From positions 1,054,001 to 1,118,000 of the forward strand of contig OZ220698.1 of NCBI GenBank assembly GCA_965116555.1: a stretch of 64,000 nt of DNA, in the 5' to 3' direction. A program made the position numbers and the translations under genes. The notes beneath the pieces were generated by a model. It did no database searches, was not told the DNA's origin, and worked only from the letters and a program-made list of their open reading frames with translations. Origin of the DNA: DAOUJH01 sp965116555. GTDB taxonomy: Bacteria > Chloroflexota > Dehalococcoidia > Lucifugimonadales > QGNO01. Position 1 is the first letter of the stretch. Every line of letters begins with the position of its first letter. Positions 1 to 8,109 of this stretch are shown one piece after another.

Positions 1-1070
1 ACTCCGGGGCTCGACGGCGTGGTGGTTTCCAGCGCGACCTGGTCTGAGCCCAGCACGCCGAGGACGTCGGTAAGATACTTGCTGCTGAACGCAATCTTGG
101 CCTCTTCCCCGTCTATGGTGGCGTCTATGACGCCCGTATTGTCGCCAAGCTCTTCGGCCCGCGCCGATATGATCACTCTACCCGGACTGCCTTCCGCTCC
201 CGGCAACGCCTGGATCCGCACGATGCCGCTTCCGTCTCTGGCGAAGATGGAGGCCGTCCTTATAGCGCGGCTGAAGTCGCTGAGCGACATAACGCTGCGC
301 GTGCTGTGCGTCTCAGGAATCAACTGGTTGTAGTTGGGGAATTTGCCCTGCACAAGCTGCGACACCAGCTCAGCGTTCTTGAGCTTGAACAGTATCTGGC
401 TCTTCTGAGGAGTCACGGTAAACTCCACTGGGTCTTCCTGGTCGGCAAGAAGGCGTTGCAGCTCGCTTAGAGTGCGCCCCGGAATGATGCAGCCCACCGC
501 TTCCGCAACCGGCGACGCCAGGTTTGCGGTCTGCACGGCCAAGCGGAACCCGTCGGCTGCGGCAAATGTAACGCTGTCGCCTTCTATCTCCAGCTTCACG
601 CCGGTGAGCACGGGCCGCGAATCCTCCGTAGCTGCGGCAAACACTATCTTATCGATAGCGTCTCGCAGTACCTTGGCCTCCATTGCAACCCCTACCCCGT
701 CGTCAACCGTGGGGATAGGAGGAAACTCCTCGGCATCGGTGCCAAGAATCCTGCCCTCAAAGCGGCCGGAGGTAAGCTCTATGCCCAGGGGTTTCGGCGT
801 TTGCCGCACCTCTATCTGGTCCTCCGGAAGAGAACCCACAAAATCCGTAAGGAGGCGGGCCGGCACGGTCACCGAACCTTCGTCATCCACCTTGCCCCCT
901 ATCCAGGTTGTTATGGCGATCTCCAGGTTGGTGGCCGTGAGCCTGATACGGCCTTCCTCCGTAGCCATGAGAACGTTTTGAGTGACGGGAAGCGTGCTGC
1001 GTGTTGCCACAGCACGACCTACGGTGTTGAGCGCTTTGCTGAGATTTTCCTGCAAACAAGTGAAACGCAT
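1..1070 (-). CDS. dnaN: DNA polymerase III beta sliding clamp, 3' end cut by window edge
   Basis: The reading frame begins with MRFTCLQENLSKALNTVGRA and runs off the left edge after 356 codons, so only the last 10-20 residues of a usual 370-380-residue clamp are missing. It shows the clamp pattern throughout: RSTLPVTQNVLM near residue 25, LTATNLEIAI near 40, the second-domain stretch RPVLTGVKLEIEGD and the DGFRLAVQTA motif. The protein forms a ring around DNA and tethers the replicative polymerase. ATG at 1070 has an AAAGG ribosome site about 8 nt upstream and a strong promoter behind it. No dnaA or recF is visible, because the gene points out of the window. The several plus-strand frames over it are shadows. 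Confidence 0.95.
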   Translation of the reverse strand, partial: MRFTCLQENLSKALNTVGRAVATRSTLPVTQNVLMATEEGRIRLTATNLEIAITTWIGGKVDDEGSVTVPARLLTDFVGSLPEDQIEVRQTPKPLGIELTSGRFEGRILGTDAEEFPPIPTVDDGVGVAMEAKVLRDAIDKIVFAAATEDSRPVLTGVKLEIEGDSVTFAAADGFRLAVQTANLASPVAEAVGCIIPGRTLSELQRLLADQEDPVEFTVTPQKSQILFKLKNAELVSQLVQGKFPNYNQLIPETHSTRSVMSLSDFSRAIRTASIFARDGSGIVRIQALPGAEGSPGRVIISARAEELGDNTGVIDATIDGEEAKIAFSSKYLTDVLGVLGSDQVALETTTPSSPG

Positions 1071-1100
1071 GTGTAAATACCTTTGGGAAGAGTTGCCAGT

Positions 1101-1129
1101 ATTTTAGATTCGAGGGTTGCAAGCGTCAA
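1101..1129 (-). promoter_or_regulatory. sigma70-type promoter of dnaN
   Basis: On the minus strand a TTGACG -35 box (1129-1124) and a TAAAAT -10 box (1106-1101) are separated by 17 nt, about 30 nt upstream of the dnaN start. This is seen in sequence; activity is inferred. Confidence 0.7.
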
Positions 1130-1244
1130 TGTAGTTTTTGACACTTTTTAGGCTATGAGACATGGCCACACTCTCGAATAGTATGCTCTAGTCAAAAAAG
1201 AGAACAAACCTCATGAGAGAAGGCAGCCGCCCGCTAGGACACTC

Positions 1245-1295
1245 CATGCCCGTGTAGACTTCTCCTCGTGCCCGACACGGGGACGGGCATCCAGG
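1245..1295. repeat. interspersed palindromic repeat (CATGCCCGT...ACGGGCAT family)
   Basis: A 51-bp imperfect palindrome opening CATGCCCGTG and closing ACGGGCATCCAGG, with an inner CGTGCCCGACACGG hairpin. Relatives occur near 21953, 44421 and 51705. It lies between the 5' side of dnaN and the 3' end of the cupredoxin gene. Confidence 0.75.
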
Positions 1296-1344
1296 TGAGG
1301 CAGAGACGCCCAAGTCACGCCTCGTAGTAAGGAGAAAACTGTAG

Positions 1345-1776
1345 CTAACTGACCGTTACGGTGCCAACCATACCCAGAGTTAAATGGGGGGTACAGATCA
1401 ATTCAAACTCTCCGGCCTGGTTAATCGTGATGTCCTCAGTTACCTTCTCGCCGGCGTTGATGAAGATGTCAATTCCAAGTTCCGGCACCGTAAACGTATG
1501 CAGCTCGGTGGGCACGTTGAAATCCAACGTGTAGGTCTTGCCCAGCTCCAGATCAAGCGTGTCCGGAATAAAAACATACGGGCTCTCGCCGTGGATGACT
1601 TCCAAGCGCTCGCCGGTTCCGCTGGGCTGAGTGGGTTCGGTAGAGGATGGCGTTGGAGTAGATGTGGCAGGAGGTGTTGTCGGAGTTGGCTCTGGTTCAG
1701 AGCCGCCATTACAGCCAGCAGCTATCAATGCAACCACAATGAGCAGACCAAATATGGATACAGTCTTAGTACGCAC
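1345..1776 (-). CDS. cupredoxin-like (plastocyanin-type) lipoprotein
   Basis: 143 residues. A signal peptide ends in the lipobox LIAAGC (lipidated Cys22), followed by a Pro/Thr/Ser-rich spacer at about 28-54 and a beta-rich domain at about 57-143. That domain carries the blue-copper ligand pattern: His93 in ELHTF, then Cys128, His131 and Met136 in CTPHLTLGM. It is probably a membrane-anchored electron carrier facing outside; the redox partner is unknown. The start is GTG with GGGAGG just upstream and a good promoter. Confidence is high for lipoprotein and cupredoxin fold, lower for electron transfer as its role. Confidence 0.85.
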   Translation of the reverse strand: MRTKTVSIFGLLIVVALIAAGCNGGSEPEPTPTTPPATSTPTPSSTEPTQPSGTGERLEVIHGESPYVFIPDTLDLELGKTYTLDFNVPTELHTFTVPELGIDIFINAGEKVTEDITINQAGEFELICTPHLTLGMVGTVTVS

Positions 1777-1822
1777 GAACCCTCCCGAATTAGTAGATAC
1801 AGGTCTTAACTAGATTGCTCTA

Positions 1823-1852
1823 ATTATCACAATCTTTGGCTGAGGGTGTCAA
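1823..1852 (-). promoter_or_regulatory. sigma70-type promoter of the cupredoxin lipoprotein
   Basis: Minus-strand TTGACA (1852-1847) and GATAAT (1828-1823) are separated by 18 nt, about 45 nt upstream of the GTG start. Confidence 0.65.
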
Positions 1853-1872
1853 GCCATAAACTGCAAAGAATT

Positions 1873-2100
1873 TTAGCTGGTCCGCTTGATTTCCAAGGCC
1901 TCGCCCGGCGCTAAAGCAACACGGCGAACGTTGATGCCCAGCTTCAGCAGCCAGTACCCCAGGGTAGCCTTGCTAACGCCAAGCTGGGCTGCCGTAGCAG
2001 TCAGCCCGTGCTCGTTTATTAGCTCCGGAAGCAACCGCTCCAGGGGTTGATTGTTATGAGATGCCTCTACTTGCGCCATCAATTTAGTCTTTCTAGCCAT
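1873..2100 (-). CDS. small helix-turn-helix DNA-binding protein
   Basis: 75 residues. Residues 33-55 (LTATAAQLGVSKATLGYWLL) form a clear helix-turn-helix of the kind that reads short DNA sites; the rest is short flanking sequence with a basic stretch. GGGGGAG precedes ATG 2100, and a well-formed promoter lies upstream. An inverted repeat at 2182-2210, between this gene and the divergent dedA, is a candidate binding site. No ligand-binding domain is present, so it may be a simple autoregulator. The target is unknown. Confidence 0.7.
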   Translation of the reverse strand: MARKTKLMAQVEASHNNQPLERLLPELINEHGLTATAAQLGVSKATLGYWLLKLGINVRRVALAPGEALEIKRTS

Positions 2101-2123
2101 CTTCTCCCCCTTCAGAGGTTGAA

Positions 2124-2152
2124 ATGATAGCTTTTGCCTGAATATTAGTCAA
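2124..2152 (-). promoter_or_regulatory. sigma70-type promoter of the small HTH gene
   Basis: Minus-strand TTGACT (2152-2147) and TATCAT (2129-2124) are separated by 17 nt. Confidence 0.6.
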
Positions 2153-2181
2153 GAAAGATTATAACTTTAGTATTGGACAGT

Positions 2182-2210
2182 TCTTATACTTTATTTAAAC
2201 AAGTATAAGA
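2182..2210. promoter_or_regulatory. perfect 10-bp inverted repeat, candidate operator
   Basis: TCTTATACTT (2182-2191) and AAGTATAAGA (2201-2210) are perfect reverse complements around a 9-nt AT-rich spacer. The site sits between the divergent HTH gene and dedA, upstream of both promoters. There is no T-run, so a terminator is unlikely. Operator function is inferred. Confidence 0.5.
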
Positions 2211-2249
2211 CAATGCGTAGAATAGTGCCTGCACAACGGCCATTTGGGT

Positions 2250-2279
2250 TTGACTGTTTTAGCGGAAGCTTGGTAAATT
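2250..2279 (+). promoter_or_regulatory. sigma70-type promoter of the dedA gene
   Basis: TTGACT (2250-2255) and TAAATT (2274-2279) with 18-nt spacing; the DedA ATG follows 17 nt later. Confidence 0.5.
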
Positions 2280-2295
2280 ATCTGGACAATTTCCC

Positions 2296-2934
2296 ATGGA
2301 AACCCTTGAACACGAGATCCTTGAGCTGATCGCCCGCTCCTACGACGCCATCGGATGGCCGGGTGTCGTAGTCCTCATGACTATAGAGAGCGTGTTCTTC
2401 CCTATTCCCAGCGAAGCCGTGATGCCGCTGGCTGGGTGGATGCTGATAGAGGCTCAAGGTCACAGCGCTTGGTTCGTCCTGCTCGCCGGTCTGTTTGGCG
2501 CTCTGGGAAGCCTGATAGGCGCAATCGCTATCTACGCCATCGGTCTTTTCGGAGGCAGACCCCTACTGGAGAAGTACGGTCGCTACGTATTGATCTCCCG
2601 CAACGACCTGGAAGTGGCGGACAGGTGGTTTGAAAAATACGGCGTCTGGGCGGTGTTCATCTCCAGGCTTATCCCCGTAGCCCGCAGCCTGATCAGTCTT
2701 CCCGCAGGGATCGCCAGGATGCACCTGCTCCCCTTCCTGGTCCTCACCTTCCTTGGGTCGTTCATCTGGTCTACGGGCCTCGCCCTTGGCGGCTACTTGC
2801 TGGGATCGAACTGGGGAACGTTGCGAGACCACATGCGTCCCTTTGATATTCCCATCATTGCGCTGCTGGCTGTTATTGTATTGATATACTTTTACCGGAG
2901 ACTGAGAAGCAGGCGCACAAGCTCCGGAGCCTGA
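2296..2934 (+). CDS. DedA-family membrane protein (SNARE-associated/VTT domain)
   Basis: 212 residues, nearly all in hydrophobic segments. The family signatures are present: an N-terminal re-entrant FFPIPSEAVMPLAG at about residues 35-48, GxLxG-type helices, and RLIPVARSLISLPAGI at about 135-150 holding the conserved arginine/proline motif. DedA/VTT proteins act in the cytoplasmic membrane in lipid scrambling, undecaprenyl-phosphate recycling or proton-coupled transport; which applies here cannot be read. The tail is basic (RRLRSRR), placing the C-terminus in the cytoplasm. The small OmdA-like gene follows 23 nt later and may be cotranscribed. Confidence 0.9.
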   Translation: METLEHEILELIARSYDAIGWPGVVVLMTIESVFFPIPSEAVMPLAGWMLIEAQGHSAWFVLLAGLFGALGSLIGAIAIYAIGLFGGRPLLEKYGRYVLISRNDLEVADRWFEKYGVWAVFISRLIPVARSLISLPAGIARMHLLPFLVLTFLGSFIWSTGLALGGYLLGSNWGTLRDHMRPFDIPIIALLAVIVLIYFYRRLRSRRTSSGA

Positions 2935-2957
2935 CGACAGCTAAGCAAGGAGATGCA

Positions 2958-3197
2958 ATGGACTCTCTGAGACGACCACGGCACGAAATGCCTGAATTTG
3001 TAGCTAATGCCCTGATTCAAAGCCGGTTGATGGACGCTTATCTGACCCGTCCTCCCTACCAGCAGAACGACTACATAGGTTGGATTAACAGCGCCAAGCG
3101 CGACGAAACCAAGCAGAAGAGGCTGGCCCAGATGCTGGAAGAGCTGGAAGGCGGCAATCGGTACATGAAAATGGCCTGGCGGCCAAAGCGCGGGTGA
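2958..3197 (+). CDS. YdeI/OmpD-associated (OmdA) family small protein
   Basis: 79 residues matching the C-terminal OmdA domain pattern: YxxRPPYQQNDYIGWINSAKRDETKQKRLxQMLEELEGG. Members are short cytosolic proteins, often annotated bacteriocin-protection or YdeI-like, and no enzymatic activity is established. AAGGAG stands about 7 nt before ATG. It follows dedA closely on the same strand and ends 59 bp before the tRNA gene. Confidence 0.75.
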   Translation: MDSLRRPRHEMPEFVANALIQSRLMDAYLTRPPYQQNDYIGWINSAKRDETKQKRLAQMLEELEGGNRYMKMAWRPKRG

Positions 3198-3256
3198 GCA
3201 GCGCCGGTTTCTTCAGCTTGACCCTCCGCTGGCTGGTGGTTAGACTGAATTTGGAT

Positions 3257-3332
3257 GCCCCAGTAGCTCAGGGGATAGAGCGGCTGCCTTCTAAGCAGCG
3301 GGTCGCGGGTTCGAATCCTGCCTGGGGCGCCA
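3257..3332 (+). tRNA. tRNA-Arg (anticodon TCT)
   Basis: A complete cloverleaf. Acceptor arms GCCCCAG (3257-3263) and CTGGGGC (3322-3328) pair fully. The D arm is GCTC/GAGC, the anticodon stem GCTGC/GCAGC encloses the loop CTTCTAA with TCT at 3290-3292, and the T arm carries GGTTCGAAT. A genomic CCA end is encoded at 3330-3332. It decodes AGA. Confidence 0.97.
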
Positions 3333-3402
3333 TCCGCTATCGAGCCGTCTTCCACAGCGCTACCTTTGAAACTGGCCGTGCCTTTGATATCGTATATCCA
3401 TT

Positions 3403-5169
3403 GTGATAAGACCCTCCCCACAAGCAAGGACTTCCCCGCGGATATACGCTCCTCGCTCGCTCACCCTCCTCATAGCTGCACCATTGCTGCTGCTCCTTGT
3501 CGTGGCTTGCAGCCCCAGCAGCGGCCCTGGGCAAGACCAGCCTGGCGTCCTAGCCTCCCCTACCCCATCTGCGGACGGCGCGTCTCCTCAAGCTGAACCT
3601 CAGTACGGAGGAGTAATGCAGCTTGCCAACAGAGGCGACCCCCCCGCCGCCTTCGACACGCTGCGCACCAGCAGCATAGCTCTGCACCACGTGGGTGGAG
3701 CGCTGTTCGGTCCCGGCAGCCTGGTCACCAGGTGTCGACAAAACATGTACATCGTCTGTCCCTACTTGGCCAGGACTTGGGTCAGCAACAACGAGTTCAC
3801 CGATTGGATCTTCACCATCAACGACGATGTTGCCTGGCACGACGGCACTCCCTTCACCGCCGAGGACGCCGCATTCTGGCTGGAGCTGGCCGCATTCGAT
3901 ACATTGGCCGGCGACAAGACACGCGCTCCCGCCTACTTCAAGACCGATCTTGGACAAATAGAAGAGATCGAGGTGCTACAAGGCAACAGACTGCGCGTCA
4001 GCCTCAAGGAGCGGTTCCCCTTCTACCTGGAATCCCTGATGAACCCCAGGATAAAAGTCGCACACCCTACCCACCTGATGAAAGAGAGGATCGAGGAGGG
4101 CGAAGTTAGCCTGGCGCCGCTGGACGTCGAATTGATAGGCACAGGCCCGTTCCAACTGGATAGCTACGAAAAGGGAAGCTTGCTCCGCCTGCAAAGATTC
4201 GATGACTACTGGGAGAAAGACGAAGCAGGCCGTTCTTTGCCATACCTCGAAGGTATCGAATTCATCGTCATGCCCGACCCGTCGACCATGGACGCAGCCA
4301 TACGAGCCGGGCGATTGGACGGCGGCGCACGCGGCGAGGGCCACTACCTTTCCATTGAACGAAAGCAGGGCTATGACAGCAGTCTGGGAGACGGCGTCAT
4401 GTACGCCGAAATGCAAGGCGGGCTGTTCCGCCTTGCATTCAACGTGCTGAAGCCCGGTCCCTGGCAGGACGAAAGGGTCCGCAAGGCCATATCGTTGTGG
4501 ATAGACAACCAGTCCGCTGTCCCCTCTGCACTGGGCGGCTTCGGTTACCTGTCGCCTGTACTGAGCCCAAGCAATCCGTTCACCAGCCCCGACTTCGCCA
4601 CCTGGCCAAGATTCAATTCCGAGCAATTGGAGCAGAACCGCATCGAAGCCGTGCGCCTTATGGAAGAAGCGGGCCACGCTGATGGCTTTACCATGGGGTA
4701 TCTCTGCCGTGCTCGCTTGATAGCGCGCTGCGAGTTTATACATGCGCAGCTCTCCGGCTTGAACATCGATCTGCAGATTCAGGTCGTCGATGAAGGAGAA
4801 TGGAACCGGGGCAGAGTCTCTCTCGATTACGACAGCCAGCCGGGCGCTCACTTCACGCCCCCGCTGCCGGAAGCCACCGAGTCCGTCTTCGGCGTCTACA
4901 GCAATAACCCCGATGCCTACGCCAAGCACGAGGATGAAACCGTCACCGAGATGTACGATAGGCTGCGGCTGGCAACCACCAGGGCTCAGCGTGTCGCCAT
5001 TTGGCGTGAGCTGGAGAGGTATATCGTAGATGAACAGGCCTACGTGGTCCCCATAGCGGGCACCCTCCAGGTAGTCCCCTATCGCAGCTACGTCAAGGGG
5101 CTGGTCATTCCTCCCGAGGACGGCCATACCCACACCGACTTTGCTACCGTATGGCTGGACAGGTCTTGA
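3403..5169 (+). CDS. ABC transporter solute-binding lipoprotein, family 5 (peptide/nickel/opine type)
   Basis: 588 residues. A signal peptide with lipobox LVVAC puts the lipidated cysteine at residue 36. The mature part follows the DppA/OppA layout: the early QYGGVMQLA strand, WIFTINDDVAWHDGTPFTAEDAAF (the family 5 signature), IGTGPFQL, LRLQRFDDYW and the late FNSEQLEQNRIEAVRLMEEAG region. It captures a solute outside the membrane for the permeases at 5609-7487, from which it is separated by 439 bp of repeats. The substrate cannot be read. No ATPase genes lie nearby, so shared or distant ATPases must energise it. Confidence 0.93.
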   Translation: MIRPSPQARTSPRIYAPRSLTLLIAAPLLLLLVVACSPSSGPGQDQPGVLASPTPSADGASPQAEPQYGGVMQLANRGDPPAAFDTLRTSSIALHHVGGALFGPGSLVTRCRQNMYIVCPYLARTWVSNNEFTDWIFTINDDVAWHDGTPFTAEDAAFWLELAAFDTLAGDKTRAPAYFKTDLGQIEEIEVLQGNRLRVSLKERFPFYLESLMNPRIKVAHPTHLMKERIEEGEVSLAPLDVELIGTGPFQLDSYEKGSLLRLQRFDDYWEKDEAGRSLPYLEGIEFIVMPDPSTMDAAIRAGRLDGGARGEGHYLSIERKQGYDSSLGDGVMYAEMQGGLFRLAFNVLKPGPWQDERVRKAISLWIDNQSAVPSALGGFGYLSPVLSPSNPFTSPDFATWPRFNSEQLEQNRIEAVRLMEEAGHADGFTMGYLCRARLIARCEFIHAQLSGLNIDLQIQVVDEGEWNRGRVSLDYDSQPGAHFTPPLPEATESVFGVYSNNPDAYAKHEDETVTEMYDRLRLATTRAQRVAIWRELERYIVDEQAYVVPIAGTLQVVPYRSYVKGLVIPPEDGHTHTDFATVWLDRS

Positions 5170-5608
5170 CTCTAGCCATAGCGTCAAGACAGATGCCGTT
5201 TAGCTTCTCCCATAGAAGCCCGCTCACACCGTTATTCCCCTCGCCTTGCCCGTCTGACCGCTTTGCCCCTCAGCCCGCCCACCACCGTCATTCCCGCGCA
5301 GGCGGGAATTCATGGACGCAGGACACGCCCACCCACACTGTCATTCTGAGCTCCCCCACTATTATTCTAAGCCCCCACACTGTCATTCTGAGCGCAGCGA
5401 AGAATCTGCACCGCAGGGAGACAAGCGGACACACAAGCAAGGCACACACCTCACTCCGTCATTCCCGCACGGCCCGCCCCGTATCACGATACGGAGGTAG
5501 GAATCCACGGGCCACGGGACACGACCACCCACTCCGTCATTCCCGCGCAGGCGGGAATCCACGAGCGCGGGCACAGAGAGAAGCCTTGTACATACATAGG
5601 AGTTCCCG
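5170..5608. repeat. 439-bp intergenic repeat cluster between binding protein and permease
   Basis: No gene is seen. It holds five short interspersed repeats: GTCATTCCCGCGCAGGCGGGAAT types at 5286-5311 and 5535-5562, an expanded form at 5457-5508 with an inner CGTATCACGATACG palindrome, and GTCATTCTGAGC types at about 5339-5349 and 5381-5406. A ribosome site for the next gene (AGGAG, 5598-5602) ends the spacer. Confidence 0.85.
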
Positions 5609-6571
5609 TTGCAGAGATACCTCCTGCTGCGCCTAGCCCTCTTCATACCGACTCTGCTAATAGCATCGTTGCTCATATTCATCGTGATGCGCGCCCTACC
5701 GGGCGACGTGGTCGGCGTAGTCCTTGGCGGAGCAGGCCAATCCGGCTACGACCCGGCGCAATTGGAAAGCGTACGAGAAGAGCTCGGCCTCAGAGACCCT
5801 CTCGTTGTCCAGTACGGCAACTGGGTATGGGACATGGTGAACGGCAACTTTGGCGGAAGGTCTTTGGAGGACAAGGAGGAGATCCGCAGCCTTGTGGCAC
5901 GACAGCTACCTGTGACCCTCTTGCTCACCGCCTATGCCCTGCTGCTCTCTTTCTTTGTTTCCGTACCGCTTGGGGTGGTCGCGGCGCTATGGCAGGATAA
6001 GTGGCCCGACTACATAGTGCGGTTCGTTACCATATCCGGCCAGGCAATACCAAGCCTCTGGGCTGCCCTACTGGTTATTCTGGGTCTGCTCCTCTTTTTC
6101 AACTGGGCTCCACCCGTCATCTATGCCAACCCCTGGAGCAACCCGTGGAACCACGTCCAGATAATGATATGGCCTACCCTAGTGCTGGCTTGGGGATACA
6201 GCTCCTACCTCACCCGAGTAACCCGCTCCAGCATGCTCGAGGTGCTGCGACAGGACTACATTCGGACTGCCTACGGAAAGGGGCTGGGCCAGCCCACGAT
6301 TGTCTTCAGGCACACCCTTCGCAACTCCCTGATCCCGGTGGTAAGCGTGGCCGGGCTTCAGGTTGGCGCGTTGGTCAGCGGCGCCATAATCCTGGAGTCC
6401 ATCTTCCTTATCCCCGGCATAGGCAGGGGTATAGTCCAAGCCGTCACCGTGCGTGACTACCCGGTCATTCAGAGCCTGGCCGTCCTCTTGGTGTTCATTA
6501 TGTTGACTGTGAACCTGGTCATCGACTTGATATACGTCCTGCTTGACCCACGCATCTCATATACAACGTAG
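5609..6571 (+). CDS. ABC transporter permease, DppB/OppB type
   Basis: 320 residues with an N-terminal membrane anchor (YLLLRLALFIPTLLIASLLIFIVMRALPGD), about six transmembrane segments and the EAA loop that meets the ATPase (RTAYGKGLGQPTIVFRHTLRNSL, near residues 212-234). The TTG start at 5609 is chosen because TAGGAG sits 6-7 nt upstream and the family N-terminus begins there. It pairs with the DppC-type permease 8 nt downstream and the binding protein upstream to form an importer of a peptide-like or other small solute. Confidence 0.92.
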   Translation: MQRYLLLRLALFIPTLLIASLLIFIVMRALPGDVVGVVLGGAGQSGYDPAQLESVREELGLRDPLVVQYGNWVWDMVNGNFGGRSLEDKEEIRSLVARQLPVTLLLTAYALLLSFFVSVPLGVVAALWQDKWPDYIVRFVTISGQAIPSLWAALLVILGLLLFFNWAPPVIYANPWSNPWNHVQIMIWPTLVLAWGYSSYLTRVTRSSMLEVLRQDYIRTAYGKGLGQPTIVFRHTLRNSLIPVVSVAGLQVGALVSGAIILESIFLIPGIGRGIVQAVTVRDYPVIQSLAVLLVFIMLTVNLVIDLIYVLLDPRISYTT

Positions 6572-6578
6572 CTTGGCA

Positions 6579-7487
6579 ATGAAGACGACATCAGACATAC
6601 ATCAGCTCCACGAGACGCCTCTAACCCTCCTCCTCAGGTGGGCGCACAAAGCATGGCTGTTCGTGAAGGCGAAACCTCTAGGCGCACTGGGAGGCGTCGT
6701 GTTGTTGCTGATGATAGCCACTGCCCTGTTCGCCGACCAGATAGCCGCCCGTGACCCGCTGCTGCAGGACATACCCAACCGGCTGAGGTCTCCGGGCAGC
6801 GAGTTCCTCTTCGGCACGGACAGGTTCGGACGCGATATGTTCAGCAGGGTGATCTACGGGACGCGAGTCTCGCTGTACGTAGGACTGGTTTCCGTGGCGT
6901 TCAGCACGGCGGTGGGCGGCCTGATTGGAATAGCCTCCGGCTACCTGGGCGGAAAACCCGACCTGCTGATGCAGCGAGTGGTCGACGCCTTGATGGCCTT
7001 CCCCACCCTGGTAATGGCGCTCATCATAGTCGCCGCCTTTGGCTCATCCATTTCCAATGTGATCATCGCCATAGTCGTCGCACTGACTCCTCGAATGGTG
7101 CGCATTTCCAGGGCGCAGGCGCTGTCCGTGCGTGAAGAGCTGTACATAGTGGCGTCGCAGTCCATTGGAGTAAAGCCCTTCCGCGTCATGATCAGGCACA
7201 TCCTGCCCAACAGCCTTGCGCCCATCATAGTGCTGGCCACCGGCTACCTGGCCGAGGCCGTGATAGCGGAAGCGGCGCTCAGCTTCCTGGGACTGGGCGT
7301 GCCTCCTCCCGACCCATCTTGGGGGCGCATGCTCCAAGAGGGCGCCCGCGAGTATCTGGAGATAGCGCCCTGGCTCACCGTCTTCCCCGGCATAGCCTTG
7401 AGTCTGGCTGTATTCGGCTTCACCCTCTTTGGCGACGCCCTGCGAGACGTCCTGGACCCCAGGCTCTCCACCTTCAGCGGCAAGTAG
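6579..7487 (+). CDS. ABC transporter permease, DppC/OppC type
   Basis: 302 residues from ATG 6579. A TTG at 6543 would extend it into the previous gene but adds nothing family-like. An N-terminal cytoplasmic stretch and first helix (GALGGVVLLLMIATALFADQIA) are followed by FLFGTDRFGRDMFSRVIYGTR, typical of OppC proteins. The permease core contains the EAA loop ASQSIGVKPFRVMIRHILPNS near residues 190-210. It forms a heterodimeric channel with the preceding DppB-like subunit. The operon stops here without ATPase genes. Confidence 0.92.
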   Translation: MKTTSDIHQLHETPLTLLLRWAHKAWLFVKAKPLGALGGVVLLLMIATALFADQIAARDPLLQDIPNRLRSPGSEFLFGTDRFGRDMFSRVIYGTRVSLYVGLVSVAFSTAVGGLIGIASGYLGGKPDLLMQRVVDALMAFPTLVMALIIVAAFGSSISNVIIAIVVALTPRMVRISRAQALSVREELYIVASQSIGVKPFRVMIRHILPNSLAPIIVLATGYLAEAVIAEAALSFLGLGVPPPDPSWGRMLQEGAREYLEIAPWLTVFPGIALSLAVFGFTLFGDALRDVLDPRLSTFSGK

Positions 7488-7523
7488 GCGATTGCCACTA
7501 ATTGACGAAGGAACACCACCACC

Positions 7524-8084
7524 CTAAAGCGTCAGTTCAAACGTAATCCCGAAGTCGCCCTCCAGCTCTACCTTTTTGGGGTTCGTGTCCGTACCCAGGT
7601 CCGTATAGACAAGCCCGGTGCCCTCGTTGTAGTCAACGAGCTGAGATGGGTTGGGGTTTGAGTTCAAAATGACGAACGTTGCGCCTGGAGGAGCCAGTAT
7701 GTAGCGATTCAGCGAGTGCCAGGTGCCCCTGCCAAAGGCGAACCCCTTTTCCGGGTTTATCAGGAACGCGTGTATGTCCTCCGGCTTGGGAACGGCGTAT
7801 GGATCGTCCGGGTCTGTGGGAGCGGCGGCGCAGACCACGGCGGGCGAGCCCGATAGCTGTATGAAGCTCTGCGTCACCCCGAAATGGCGCTCCATCAGAG
7901 AGAACTGCAGTCCCTCGTACGGCTGCCAGATGACGTTAACCGTCGTGCTTACGTCGGCCTCGAATGCAATGGGGAAGAACAGCCGGGCGTCCGCCGGATG
8001 CTCTTTGGCGTCCATCAGCTCCCCAAATGGCGCGAACGTCTCCTCAACCATCGGTTCTACCTTTAGCTTTACGATTTTTCCCAT
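7524..8084 (-). CDS. AllA-like ureidoglycolate lyase family protein
   Basis: 186 residues. The layout fits the AllA cupin family: an early FAPFGELMDA, the FSLMERHFGVTQSFIQLSG strand region, and FGRGTWHSLNRYILAPPG holding the conserved tryptophan-histidine. AllA splits ureidoglycolate to glyoxylate and urea at the end of allantoin breakdown; this copy could act on a related ureido acid. It is the last gene of a minus-strand set MFS carrier, ThDP enzyme, AllA-like, with a 25-nt gap to the ThDP enzyme. A decarboxylase/ligase next to a glyoxylate-forming lyase suggests ureide or oxoacid catabolism, but this is inference. Confidence 0.75.
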   Translation of the reverse strand: MGKIVKLKVEPMVEETFAPFGELMDAKEHPADARLFFPIAFEADVSTTVNVIWQPYEGLQFSLMERHFGVTQSFIQLSGSPAVVCAAAPTDPDDPYAVPKPEDIHAFLINPEKGFAFGRGTWHSLNRYILAPPGATFVILNSNPNPSQLVDYNEGTGLVYTDLGTDTNPKKVELEGDFGITFELTL

Positions 8085-8109
8085 AACAATCCCTCCTATT
8101 GAGTTTGAT

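Noticed and set aside
3976..5187. 403-codon minus-strand frame
   Set aside because: Antisense to the solute-binding protein with no recognisable domain.
5609..7487. Complete ABC importer
   Set aside because: Binding protein and two permeases are present, but no ATP-binding subunit with Walker motifs occurs in the window.
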